10,101 bases of DNA from JAGXQV01 sp041674485 (lineage in GTDB: Bacteria; Pseudomonadota; Gammaproteobacteria; Burkholderiales; Sulfuricellaceae): contig JBAYVP010000181.1 of assembly GCA_041674485.1 (NCBI GenBank), positions 1 through 10,101 of the forward strand, written 5' to 3'. Made by a program: the position numbers and the translations under genes. Below are positions 1 through 6,335 of this stretch, piece after piece. The notes under the pieces were generated by a model that worked only from the letters and a program-made list of their open reading frames with translations, was not told where the DNA came from and searched no databases. The first letter of the stretch is position 1. Every line of letters begins with the position of its first letter.

Positions 1-229
1 ACACTTGTAAGCTCCCGGTTGCCCCCTCGCTATGCTCTCCCCCTTAGAAGGGGGAGGAGCTGCGAGTAGGTACGCCATGTGGGCTAAGCAGATCGGGAGG
101 TAATTAATGGACAGTTTCTAAGTGTGGCACAGGTCAAACTGTTACGGAGCGCCGACGCGGGCTGATCCGATAAAGGTTATAGTTGCTCCAAAGATTTCGA
201 ACGAAAGCTTGAGTATTCTCTAAAATTGA
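1..229. other. Non-coding leader before the secreted-protein pair
   Basis: No convincing gene is seen here. The stretch holds a GC-rich hairpin near its left end (described separately) and a 5' leader for the first gene. At 146-150 GGAGC can pair with GCTCC at 185-189, so the leader could fold, but no riboswitch family is recognised. A TAAAAT that could act as a -10 box lies at 221-226, without a convincing -35 box at normal spacing, so no promoter is called. What lies to the left of the window is unknown. Confidence 0.5.
37..56. repeat. GC-rich palindromic hairpin
   Basis: CTCCCCCTT (37-45) and AAGGGGGAG (48-56) form a perfect 9-base stem with an AG loop, and the pairing can extend to GCT/GAGC with one bulged base. 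No T run follows, so it is not a typical intrinsic terminator. The design (pyrimidine arm, AG loop, purine arm) is the same as that of the hairpin at 3142-3167, which suggests related REP-like extragenic repeats. Extragenic position fits that reading. Confidence 0.5.
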
Positions 230-234
230 ATGAC

Positions 235-240
235 GAGGTG
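235..240 (+). promoter_or_regulatory. Ribosome binding site deciding the first gene's start
   Basis: GAGGTG lies just upstream of the ATG at 245 and overlaps the alternative ATG at 230, so it can only serve the downstream start. The ATG at 245 also begins a clean signal peptide (Met-Lys-Lys followed by a hydrophobic stretch), which supports the same choice. Confidence 0.55.
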
Positions 241-244
241 TGCG

Positions 245-1057
245 ATGAAAAAAACAATGTTTGCCATTTGTGGTTTTTTGCTGGGCGCTTATTCTACGCT
301 AATCTGTGCCGCAGACCCGGTCTTTGATGCAAAGACAAACGTATTGAACTTGCCATCGGTCACCGTGAGCACCTCGGTTGGCAATACAGTGTATTATAAT
401 GTCAACATTCTTCTCAACCCCAGCGGATTCGGCAACGGATGGCTGCCGCTGCCTAATGTTCCCACCTGCATGACGGATTCGCCGCCGACTTGTCCCGGCA
501 CCCAACCGCAGTTGATTTCATTTACCATTTCCGGGCCTGACACGATTCCTGAAGGGACTTCGGCGACTTACTACGCGCAAAGCGAGTGGATGTGGTATTT
601 CTTCGATGCGCAAGGACAAATACACTGGGAAATTAAAAAAGGCGAAAGCGGCTTGCCGATTTATCTGGCAGGCACGGCGTATGCAGTGATCGACAAAGCC
701 ACCGTGACGGCGAAACAGGTCACCAAAGATACGCCCATCACGCTGACCGTGTACGACTCATTCCAGGGCGTTCCCGCCACCGCCACCAAGACGGTCACCA
801 TTATCAACGTGCCGACGGCGGCGCCGGTTTCCGGCATCATCCAGAATTTCACCGATTTGTATCCCGGATCGATTTTCAAAGTGTTACAGGCGGATGGGGC
901 AACAACCAGTTGGATACTCAGCGCGACATCCACTTGTATTCTTCCGCAAACGACCGCCACCGGAACCACGGCGAACGTAACGATCTATACCACAACCGCA
1001 GGCACCATCATGAAGGTCGATGGCGATCCGATTTCCTGCCCGATTGAGCCTTTATAG
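245..1057 (+). CDS. Exported Ig-like protein of unknown function
   Basis: A 270-residue protein that I do not recognise as a named family. Residues 1-22 form a Sec signal peptide (MKKTM, a hydrophobic core, then ICA before Ala-Asp). The Cys before the cleavage site is not in a canonical lipobox, so a soluble or surface protein is more likely than a lipoprotein. Residues about 30-60 (VLNLPSVTVSTSVGNTVYYN) and 90-190 (ISGPDTIPEGTSATYYA to TATKTVTIINV) look beta-rich; the second part resembles bacterial Ig-like (BIG) domains of the 'SGP..I.EGTSA.Y.A' type. The mature chain has four Cys (75, 83, 231, 265), enough for two periplasmic disulfides. No catalytic motif is visible. The ATG at 245 is preferred over the one at 230 because of the ribosome site and the signal peptide. 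The RCC1-repeat gene starts 43 bases downstream, so the two are probably one transcription unit with a shared envelope role. That pairing is inference. Confidence 0.8.
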   Translation: MKKTMFAICGFLLGAYSTLICAADPVFDAKTNVLNLPSVTVSTSVGNTVYYNVNILLNPSGFGNGWLPLPNVPTCMTDSPPTCPGTQPQLISFTISGPDTIPEGTSATYYAQSEWMWYFFDAQGQIHWEIKKGESGLPIYLAGTAYAVIDKATVTAKQVTKDTPITLTVYDSFQGVPATATKTVTIINVPTAAPVSGIIQNFTDLYPGSIFKVLQADGATTSWILSATSTCILPQTTATGTTANVTIYTTTAGTIMKVDGDPISCPIEPL

Positions 1058-1088
1058 AAAATATGTGCCAACCTAACGGTCAATGCTC

Positions 1089-1094
1089 AGGAGA
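1089..1094 (+). promoter_or_regulatory. Strong ribosome binding site deciding the RCC1 gene's start
   Basis: AGGAGA is followed by six bases and then the ATG at 1101. The earlier in-frame ATG at 1083 overlaps the site's upstream flank and has no site of its own. Starting at 1101 also gives a normal signal peptide beginning MKRLATMLYG. Confidence 0.75.
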
Positions 1095-1100
1095 ACCATC

Positions 1101-2984
1101 ATGAAGCGATTAGCGACTATGCTCTATGGCGTATTGGCGCTGCTGCTGTCGGCACATTCCGTCGGCGCCACAACACCCGCAGTGGGAGCGGGAAGCGGCA
1201 TCAGCGCAGCGCTCAAAGTCGACGGCACCGTCTGGACCTGGGGCAAGAACGATTCCGGTCAACTCGGCAACGATTCACGCGACTTGCAAAGCGTTTACCC
1301 AGTGCCGGCCAAGATTACCGATGTAGTCGCCATCGCCGTCGGCGATGCGCACATGCTGGCGGTCAAATCCGATAAAACTGCCTGGGCATGGGGAAAAAAC
1401 GACAACGGTCAATTAGGCAACGGACTGACCGCCAAATCGCTGGTTCCGCTGAAAATCCCCGGCCTGCCCAGTATCAACGCCGTCGCGGCGGGCGTTTACA
1501 CCAGCGCGGCGCTCGATGTCGATGGCAAGGTCTGGACCTGGGGAAAGAACAACTACGGGCAGCTTGGCAACGGTGCTTTCGTCAATTCGAGAGTCCCTGT
1601 GCAGGTGACGGGTCTCACGAATGTCACCGCAATTGCCGTGGGCGCCGATCATATGTTGGCGCTAAAAGACGACGGCACCGTCTGGGCATGGGGGTTAAAC
1701 AATTTCGGGCAACTGGGCAACGGCACTTATTCTCTTTCCAATGTTCCGGTGCAGGTGAAATCGCTCGTGGTTCAGGACCCCGTCGGCAACCCGGTGCTCG
1801 ATGTAGATGGCAAACCAGTCTATCCCGGCGTGAAAGCAATATCCAGCGGCAGCAATTACAGCCTGGCTGTCATGAAGGAAGCCAAAGGACAAGATGGGAC
1901 AGTGCTTCAGGCGGACGGCTCGGTGCGGGCTTGGGGGGACGCGGCGAAGGGGCAGCTCGGCAACGGGAACGGCGCGCTGGACAGCCTTTGCATAGAAGTG
2001 GTCAACAAGCGCGAATACGGCTATTTTTATCCCGTGACGACGGTTGAGTCGGTGGTTATCAATACGTTGCCGCCAGTGATCACCCCAGCGCCGACGCCGG
2101 CGCCGACGACGACATCAACTGCATCGGTCACTACGGTAAGCTGCTCACCACCGGACGCACCGACGGAAATCACTAGAACGGTCACAACAACGACGACATC
2201 GCCTACGGGCGCCTCCACTCAAGTAGTGACGACTACCACGTCAACTTTGCCGCTGACCGGCGCCGTTGCGGTATCCGGGGGAAAGGATCACGCGGTTGCG
2301 CGTTTGTCGGACGGCGTCGTCATGGCGTGGGGGGTTAATGGCGGCTTGCTGGGCAACGGCACGCCGGAGAAGGGTAAAGCCGATCTGGCCGACACCAACG
2401 CCCCCATGAAAGTGTCGGATTTCCCTGTCGATTCCGTCAGCCTCTCAATCGCTGCGGGTAGCGACCATACGCTGGCGCTAGGCAAGGACAATACGATTTG
2501 GGCATGGGGAACCAACACAAGCGGCCAGCTTGGCAACGGTTCTAGTCTCGATTATCCGTTCCCGATACAAATCACCGCGTTCGACGGCAGCGCGTTCCTG
2601 GTTTCAACGCCCCCCACAACCGCACCGACATCCACTGCTGCGACCCAGGCGAAATGCGAATCCTCCAGCGATAGCGATGCGGATAACATTTTTAACTGGG
2701 CGGAAGCCACTTACGGAGAGAGCGCCAAGGAAGCGTCCAACCGGCTGTTTTACCCACCGACTGCATCGCAGAGCAGCAATAACTATATCTACCGATATTA
2801 CAGCGGCACCGATTCCTATCTTGCCTACAAGGCGGAAAGCGTCAAACAATACGACAAGCCCACCAATTCCTACTATGATTTCCAAGTAGGCAATATTTAT
2901 TACTATGCCCCACAGCACTTGGACCAGATTATTTCGCTCGGCAGATCCTGCATATATCTGAATTTGGCGAATGCCAAAAAATAG
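1101..2984 (+). CDS. Exported RCC1-repeat (beta-propeller type) protein
   Basis: A 627-residue protein with a signal peptide (about residues 1-23, cleavage near SVGA-TT), then RCC1 (regulator of chromosome condensation 1) repeats. The hallmark motif W-x-W-G-x-N-x-x-G-Q-L-G-N-G recurs at residues 44, 94, 144, 194, 275, 407 and 466. The first four are exactly 50 residues apart; the fifth (VRAWGDAAKGQLGNG) and sixth (VMAWGVNGGLLGNG) are diverged. A Thr/Pro-rich linker (about 313-385) splits the sixth motif from the fifth. After a second short Thr/Pro linker comes a Tyr-rich C-terminal domain (about 519-627) opening with CESSSDSDADNIFNWAEATY; I recall similar NIFNWAE tails at the ends of exported betaproteobacterial proteins. 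RCC1 repeats normally form a seven-bladed propeller that binds other proteins, so an extracytoplasmic binding or scaffold role is inferred. No enzyme motif is seen. Ligand and partner are unknown. Confidence 0.85.
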   Translation: MKRLATMLYGVLALLLSAHSVGATTPAVGAGSGISAALKVDGTVWTWGKNDSGQLGNDSRDLQSVYPVPAKITDVVAIAVGDAHMLAVKSDKTAWAWGKNDNGQLGNGLTAKSLVPLKIPGLPSINAVAAGVYTSAALDVDGKVWTWGKNNYGQLGNGAFVNSRVPVQVTGLTNVTAIAVGADHMLALKDDGTVWAWGLNNFGQLGNGTYSLSNVPVQVKSLVVQDPVGNPVLDVDGKPVYPGVKAISSGSNYSLAVMKEAKGQDGTVLQADGSVRAWGDAAKGQLGNGNGALDSLCIEVVNKREYGYFYPVTTVESVVINTLPPVITPAPTPAPTTTSTASVTTVSCSPPDAPTEITRTVTTTTTSPTGASTQVVTTTTSTLPLTGAVAVSGGKDHAVARLSDGVVMAWGVNGGLLGNGTPEKGKADLADTNAPMKVSDFPVDSVSLSIAAGSDHTLALGKDNTIWAWGTNTSGQLGNGSSLDYPFPIQITAFDGSAFLVSTPPTTAPTSTAATQAKCESSSDSDADNIFNWAEATYGESAKEASNRLFYPPTASQSSNNYIYRYYSGTDSYLAYKAESVKQYDKPTNSYYDFQVGNIYYYAPQHLDQIISLGRSCIYLNLANAKK

Positions 2985-3013
2985 AGAACGCTCATGGGCT
3001 TATCGTTTCGGCT

Positions 3014-3074
3014 AGGGTGAATTTATTCTCGGAAATTCATGATGAAAATCAATGATGGCAAATGTTCATGAATC
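3014..3074 (+). repeat. Left arm of a 61-base inverted repeat
   Basis: This arm runs from AGGGTGAATTTATTCTCGG to AAATGTTCATGAATC. Its reverse complement is found at 3412-3472 with 57 of 61 bases identical and no gaps, including an uninterrupted 27-base core. The differences are at arm positions 6, 12, 18 and 46. It lies 29 bases after the RCC1 stop codon. The two arms enclose 337 bases of other repeats. Confidence 0.85.
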
Positions 3075-3084
3075 CCGAATGGCC

Positions 3085-3120
3085 TTACAGCGTTTTCAAT
3101 ATTCGATAGTTACAGCCTTT
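3085..3120 (+). repeat. TTACAGC repeat pair, copy 1
   Basis: TTACAGCGTTTTCAAT (3085-3100) is followed after five bases by ATAGTTACAGCCTTT (3106-3120), so TTACAGC occurs twice 25 bases apart. The same two blocks in the same order occur at 9979-10028, with a longer spacer. The function is unknown. It could be the conserved edge of a dispersed extragenic element. Confidence 0.5.
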
Positions 3121-3141
3121 GATCTATCCAGCAGGTTTGCT

Positions 3142-3167
3142 CCCTTCTCCCGCAGGCGGGAGAAGGG
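3142..3167. repeat. CCCTTCTCCCGC palindromic hairpin (REP-like)
   Basis: CCCTTCTCCCGC (3142-3153) and GCGGGAGAAGGG (3156-3167) make a perfect 12-base stem with an AG loop. It is followed by GGGGATGAGGG, and about 50 bases later by ATCCCTCACCCC in roughly inverted form. This composition recurs as an extragenic repeat in many proteobacterial genomes (recalled, not searched). No T run follows, so termination is unlikely. Confidence 0.6.
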
Positions 3168-3235
3168 CCGGGGATGAGGGTGTTTGCGCTCAAGCCAAAC
3201 GTTATCGATGTGCAACATCCCTCACCCCACCCCCC

Positions 3236-3254
3236 AGGGTAAATTTGTTCTCGG
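3236..3254 (+). repeat. Internal partial copy of the inverted-repeat arm end
   Basis: AGGGTAAATTTGTTCTCGG matches the outer 19 bases of the right arm (read on the minus strand) at 18 of 19 positions and the left arm at 17 of 19. After this point the sequence departs from the arms and runs into the 22-base-stem hairpin. The outer end of the element therefore occurs three times in 460 bases. Confidence 0.7.
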
Positions 3255-3269
3255 CACGGAAAAAACCGA

Positions 3270-3339
3270 TTCACCGCAGAGGACGCGGAGGAAGAACATG
3301 AGGGGTTTCCTCTGCGCCCTCCGCGTCCTCTGCGGTGAA
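3270..3339. repeat. 22-base-stem hairpin of the CCGCAGAGG dispersed repeat type
   Basis: The left stem (3270-3291, opening TTCACCGCAGAGG) is the exact reverse complement of 3318-3339 (closing CCTCTGCGGTGAA), with a 26-base loop that itself contains GAGGAA/TTCCTC. AAAACC and GGTTTT on either side extend the symmetry past two mismatches. Repeats of this wording are scattered in intergenic DNA of many environmental bacteria and often produce spurious hypothetical-protein calls rich in Gln-Arg-Thr-Arg-Arg and Leu-Cys-Gly-Glu. That comes from memory, not a search. Confidence 0.75.
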
Positions 3340-3411
3340 AAAGGTTTTGTCTTTATGGGTTGCCGCCATGAGTCAAGCAGCGTCGAGTAGAGTCGCGCCA
3401 AGTTTGCCTGA

Positions 3412-3472
3412 GATTCATGAACATTTTCCATCATTGATTTTCATCATGAATTTCTGAGAACAAATTTACCCT
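3412..3472 (-). repeat. Right arm of the 61-base inverted repeat
   Basis: This is the reverse complement of 3014-3074 at 57 of 61 positions. Read on the minus strand it begins AGGGTAAATTTGTTCTCAG. It ends 57 bases before the first possible aroK start, so the element abuts the aroK upstream region. No clear target-site duplication is visible outside the two arms. Confidence 0.85.
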
Positions 3473-3516
3473 GGGCATAAATCCCCGGCGGCTATCGATA
3501 ACGCACCGTTTTCCGC

Positions 3517-3522
3517 TAAAAT
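3517..3522 (+). promoter_or_regulatory. Possible -10 box of aroK
   Basis: TAAAAT matches the sigma-70 -10 consensus at five of six positions, but no good -35 hexamer lies 16-18 bases upstream. If used, transcription would begin about at the first ATG (3530), which would favour translation from the second ATG at 3539 or a leaderless message. Confidence 0.25.
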
Positions 3523-3529
3523 ACCCGTT

Positions 3530-4063
3530 ATGGAACACATGACAGCCAATATTTTTTTGGTCGGATTGATGGGGGCGGGTAAAACCACCGTAGGCAAGTT
3601 GTTGGCAAAACACTTGCGCAAAACCTTCATCGACTCCGACCATGAAATCGAGAAGCGCACCGGCGCCAACATCCCGCTGATTTTCGAACTGGAGGGGGAG
3701 GCCGGTTTCCGCGCGCGTGAAGCAGCCGTCATTCAGGAGTTCTCCAGCATGAAAAACATCGTGCTGGCTACCGGCGGAGGCGCCGTGCTTGATCCTCAAA
3801 ACCGGGAACGCCTGGCCGCCAACGGCATCGTGATTTACCTACGGGCGAAAGTGCGCGACCTGTGGCAGCGCACCCGTCATGACAAAAGCCGTCCGCTGCT
3901 GCAAACGGGCGATCCGCAAGCCAAGCTGCACGAACTGTTTCTCCAACGCGACCCCCTGTACCGCGAAATTGCCGACATCGTGATCGACACCGGCGAGCAA
4001 AGCGCACACGCGTTGGCACATCAATTGGAAAACAAAGTCAAAAAAAACCCATGCAAACGTTGA
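3530..4063 (+). CDS. aroK: Shikimate kinase
   Basis: Cytoplasmic enzyme that phosphorylates the 3-hydroxyl of shikimate with ATP, step five of the chorismate pathway. The 177-residue product has the usual family length. Visible features are the Walker A loop GLMGAGKT (12-19), the shikimate-binding DSD (35-37), the Arg of GFRARE (R61), the GGG motif (82-84), the lid Arg in KSRPLL (R121) and the substrate Arg in QRDPLYRE (R140). All key residues are present. Two starts are possible, 3530 and 3539 (Met4); neither has a strong ribosome site, and both leave the Walker loop intact. The last 13 bases overlap aroB, so the two are translationally coupled. In many beta- and gammaproteobacteria pilMNOPQ precedes aroK; here repeat DNA does. 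Confidence 0.96.
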   Translation: MEHMTANIFLVGLMGAGKTTVGKLLAKHLRKTFIDSDHEIEKRTGANIPLIFELEGEAGFRAREAAVIQEFSSMKNIVLATGGGAVLDPQNRERLAANGIVIYLRAKVRDLWQRTRHDKSRPLLQTGDPQAKLHELFLQRDPLYREIADIVIDTGEQSAHALAHQLENKVKKNPCKR

Positions 4064-5136
4064 ATGTCGAACTCGGGGAGCGCTCCTACCCCATACTTAT
4101 CGGGGAAGGCTTGCTGTCCCAGCCTAGCCTGATTTTGCCGCATTTGGCGCAAAAGCAAGTTGCCATCGTCACCAACACCACGGTCGCCCCTCTCTACCTG
4201 CAAAGATTGGTTCAGGGCTTGGAGCGCGACGGCGTCAAGGTGGCATCCATCGTTCTGCCGGATGGCGAGGCCTATAAAAACACCGAAACACTCAATCGAA
4301 TTTACGATGGGTTGCTCACCCATCGTTGCGAGCGCAAAACCACGCTGATCGCCTTGGGCGGCGGCGTAATCGGCGACCTCACCGGATTTGCCGCCGCCAC
4401 TTATTTGCGCGGCGTGCCCTTCATCCAGATTCCGACCACCCTGCTGGCGCAAGTAGATTCCTCCGTGGGCGGCAAAACCGGCATCAACCACCCGCTCGGC
4501 AAAAACATGATCGGCGCATTCTACCAGCCGAAACTGGTGCTGGCCGATACCACTACGCTGAACACCCTGCCTGACCGGGAATTGAGTTCGGGACTGGCGG
4601 AAGTCATCAAATACGGACTGATCCGCGATTTAGCCTTCTTCGAATGGCTGGAACAAAACATGCCCAAACTGCTCGCGCGCGAACCGGCGGCGCTTGCCTA
4701 CGCCATTCGCCGCTCGTGCGAGAACAAGGCAATGGTTGTCGCCGCCGACGAAAGGGAAGGCGGCATCCGCGCCTGGCTCAACCTCGGTCACACGTTCGGC
4801 CACGCCATTGAGGCCGGCATGGGGTATGGCGTTTGGCTGCACGGCGAGGCGGTGGCCGCCGGCTCCCTGCTGGCGGCTGATTTGTCGCGCCGCCTGGGCT
4901 GGATTAGCGAGGCGGATGTGGCGCGTATACGCAAGCTGTTCGAACTGGCGAAGTTACCGACCCTGGCGCCCGTCTTGGGGGTGGAGAAATACCTGGAAGC
5001 GATGGGGCTGGACAAAAAAGTGGAAGGCGGCAAGATACGTTTTGTCTTGTTGCGCGCCATCGGCTCAGCCGTCGTCAGCGGCGAAGCGCCGGACGAAATG
5101 CTGCGGGATACGCTGTGCGGCGCCTATGTCGGCTGA
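4051..5136 (+). CDS. aroB: 3-Dehydroquinate synthase
   Basis: Cytoplasmic NAD- and zinc-dependent enzyme that cyclises DAHP to 3-dehydroquinate, the second step of the shikimate pathway. The 361-residue length is typical. The NAD-binding GGGVIGD lies at 103-109 and the phosphate/substrate-binding DSSVGGKTGIN at 136-146. Zinc ligands are Glu184 (SGLAEVIKYG), His247 (NLGHTFGHAIE) and His264 (WLHGEAVA), at the numbering known for the E. coli enzyme. The ATG lies inside the end of aroK and has no clear ribosome site, which fits translation by coupling to aroK. The 3' end overlaps dgt by 11 bases. Nothing is missing or unusual in the protein. Confidence 0.97.
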   Translation: MQTLNVELGERSYPILIGEGLLSQPSLILPHLAQKQVAIVTNTTVAPLYLQRLVQGLERDGVKVASIVLPDGEAYKNTETLNRIYDGLLTHRCERKTTLIALGGGVIGDLTGFAAATYLRGVPFIQIPTTLLAQVDSSVGGKTGINHPLGKNMIGAFYQPKLVLADTTTLNTLPDRELSSGLAEVIKYGLIRDLAFFEWLEQNMPKLLAREPAALAYAIRRSCENKAMVVAADEREGGIRAWLNLGHTFGHAIEAGMGYGVWLHGEAVAAGSLLAADLSRRLGWISEADVARIRKLFELAKLPTLAPVLGVEKYLEAMGLDKKVEGGKIRFVLLRAIGSAVVSGEAPDEMLRDTLCGAYVG

Positions 5137-6250
5137 GCTTGCGCGCTATGCCGCCAGCCCGGAGAATTCGCGCGGACGCAGTTTCCCCGAGCCGACGCCG
5201 GCGGGGCGCAGCGAATTTAGCCGCGACCGCGACCGCATCATACATTCCACCGCGTTCCGCCGCCTGGAATACAAAACCCAGGTATTCGTCAATCATGAAG
5301 GCGACCTGTTCCGCACGCGCCTGACCCACAGCATCGAAGTCGCCCAGATCGGGCGCACCATCGCCCGCAATCTATGCCTCAACGAAGAACTGGTCGAGGC
5401 CATCGCGCTGGCGCACGATCTCGGCCATACGCCTTTCGGCCACGCCGGCCAGGAGGAACTCGACGCCTGCATGAAAGATCACGGCGGTTTCGAGCATAAC
5501 CTGCAATCGTTGCGCGTGGTGGACAAACTGGAAGAACGCTATGCCGCGTTCGACGGGTTGAATCTGACGTTTGAAAGCCGCGAAGGCATACTCAAGCATT
5601 GTTCGCCGCAAAATGCCGAGCACATCGGCGAGATCGGCGAGCGCTTCCTGCATGGCGGACAGCCCACGCTGGAAGCGCAAGTGGCCAATCTGGCCGACGA
5701 AATCGCCTACAACAATCACGATGTGGACGATGGGCTGCGCTCCGGGCTGGTCTCCATCGAGCAATTCGCCGAGGTGCGCATTTTTGCCCGCCATCTCGAC
5801 GAAGTGCGAACGCTATATCCGGCGCTCGTAGAGCGCCGCGTTATCCACGAAACTGTGCGCCGCATGATCAACACCCTGGCGCTCGACCTGATCCGCCAAA
5901 GCGCGGAAAACATCCGCGCCGCAGCGCCGACCAGCCTCAATGAAGTGCGCGCCGCTGCCCCGCTGATCGCCTTCAGCCCCGCCATCCAGGCCGAACACCG
6001 CGAACTCAAGCAGTTCCTGCACCGGCATCTCTACCGCCATTACCAGGTAATGCGCACCAGCAACAAGGCGCGGCGCATAATTCGTGAGCTTTTCAACGCG
6101 TTCGCGGAAGATGTCCGCCTGTTGCCGCCGCAGCACCAGGAAAAGGCGCAAGAAGACAAGCAGCGCGCCATCGCCGATTATATCGCCGGCATGACCGACC
6201 GCTACGCCAACCGCGAACACCGCCGCCTGTTCGCGGTGGAGGATGTTTAG
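5126..6250 (+). CDS. dgt: Deoxyguanosinetriphosphate triphosphohydrolase-like protein
   Basis: A 374-residue HD-superfamily enzyme of the type 2 dGTPase family, which removes tripolyphosphate from dNTPs and so trims the nucleotide pool. The metal-binding H...HD...D set is visible as His68 (RTRLTHSIEVAQ), His97-Asp98 (ALAHDLGHTPFGHAG) and Asp191 (NLADEIAYNNHD). The N-terminal RDRDRIIHSTAFRRLEYKTQV block (34-54) is typical of the family. The frame stays open far upstream, but that extension is aroB read in another frame; the ATG at 5126, giving MSAELARYAASPENSRGR, is the natural start. It overlaps the aroB end by 11 bases, implying coupling. aroK-aroB-dgt is a recurring order in betaproteobacteria. 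In vivo substrate preference cannot be told from sequence. Confidence 0.94.
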   Translation: MSAELARYAASPENSRGRSFPEPTPAGRSEFSRDRDRIIHSTAFRRLEYKTQVFVNHEGDLFRTRLTHSIEVAQIGRTIARNLCLNEELVEAIALAHDLGHTPFGHAGQEELDACMKDHGGFEHNLQSLRVVDKLEERYAAFDGLNLTFESREGILKHCSPQNAEHIGEIGERFLHGGQPTLEAQVANLADEIAYNNHDVDDGLRSGLVSIEQFAEVRIFARHLDEVRTLYPALVERRVIHETVRRMINTLALDLIRQSAENIRAAAPTSLNEVRAAAPLIAFSPAIQAEHRELKQFLHRHLYRHYQVMRTSNKARRIIRELFNAFAEDVRLLPPQHQEKAQEDKQRAIADYIAGMTDRYANREHRRLFAVEDV

Positions 6251-6335
6251 CGCGGCTTCCCGCGTTATCCAGTACAATTACCCGTTTTCCGATGCAAACA
6301 CAGGGATGAACCTAGAAAGCTCAGATGAAAAGTTG

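Larger units (their letters stand above)
2985..3529. other. Gene-free repeat mosaic between the RCC1 gene and aroK
   Basis: This 545-base spacer contains no credible gene; the short open frames are made of repeat sequence. From left to right it holds the left 61-base arm, a TTACAGC pair, a CCCTTCTCCCGC hairpin with an adjoining GATGAGGG...CCCTCACCCC segment, a partial copy of the arm end, a 22-base-stem hairpin, the right 61-base arm in opposite orientation, and the region upstream of aroK. No clear intrinsic terminator follows the RCC1 gene. The individual repeats are listed separately. Confidence 0.7.

Noticed and set aside
37..56. Intrinsic terminator for a gene left of the window
   Set aside because: The stem is good but no T run follows on either strand, so a REP-like repeat is the better reading.
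127..158. GCACAGGTCAAAC and GACGC spaced as in a cyclic-di-GMP-I (GEMM) riboswitch
   Set aside because: The bases between the two blocks do not form the required stem, and the following conserved AAAGCC and the later receptor segment are missing. The resemblance is probably chance.
3222..3434. 70-codon minus-strand open frame in the repeat mosaic
   Set aside because: It is built from the 22-base-stem hairpin and the inverted arm; such QRTRRAQR/LCGE-type products are a known artefact of this repeat.
4694..5125. 144-codon upstream extension of the dgt reading frame
   Set aside because: It lies wholly within aroB in another frame, reads as Arg/Trp/Cys-rich shadow protein, and the dgt family begins near the ATG at 5126.
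6243..6335. N-terminal extension of ccmA to ATG 6243 or 6306
   Set aside because: CcmA proteins start close to the MLEGKDLCC segment; the extension overlaps dgt and has no conserved features. It cannot be fully excluded.
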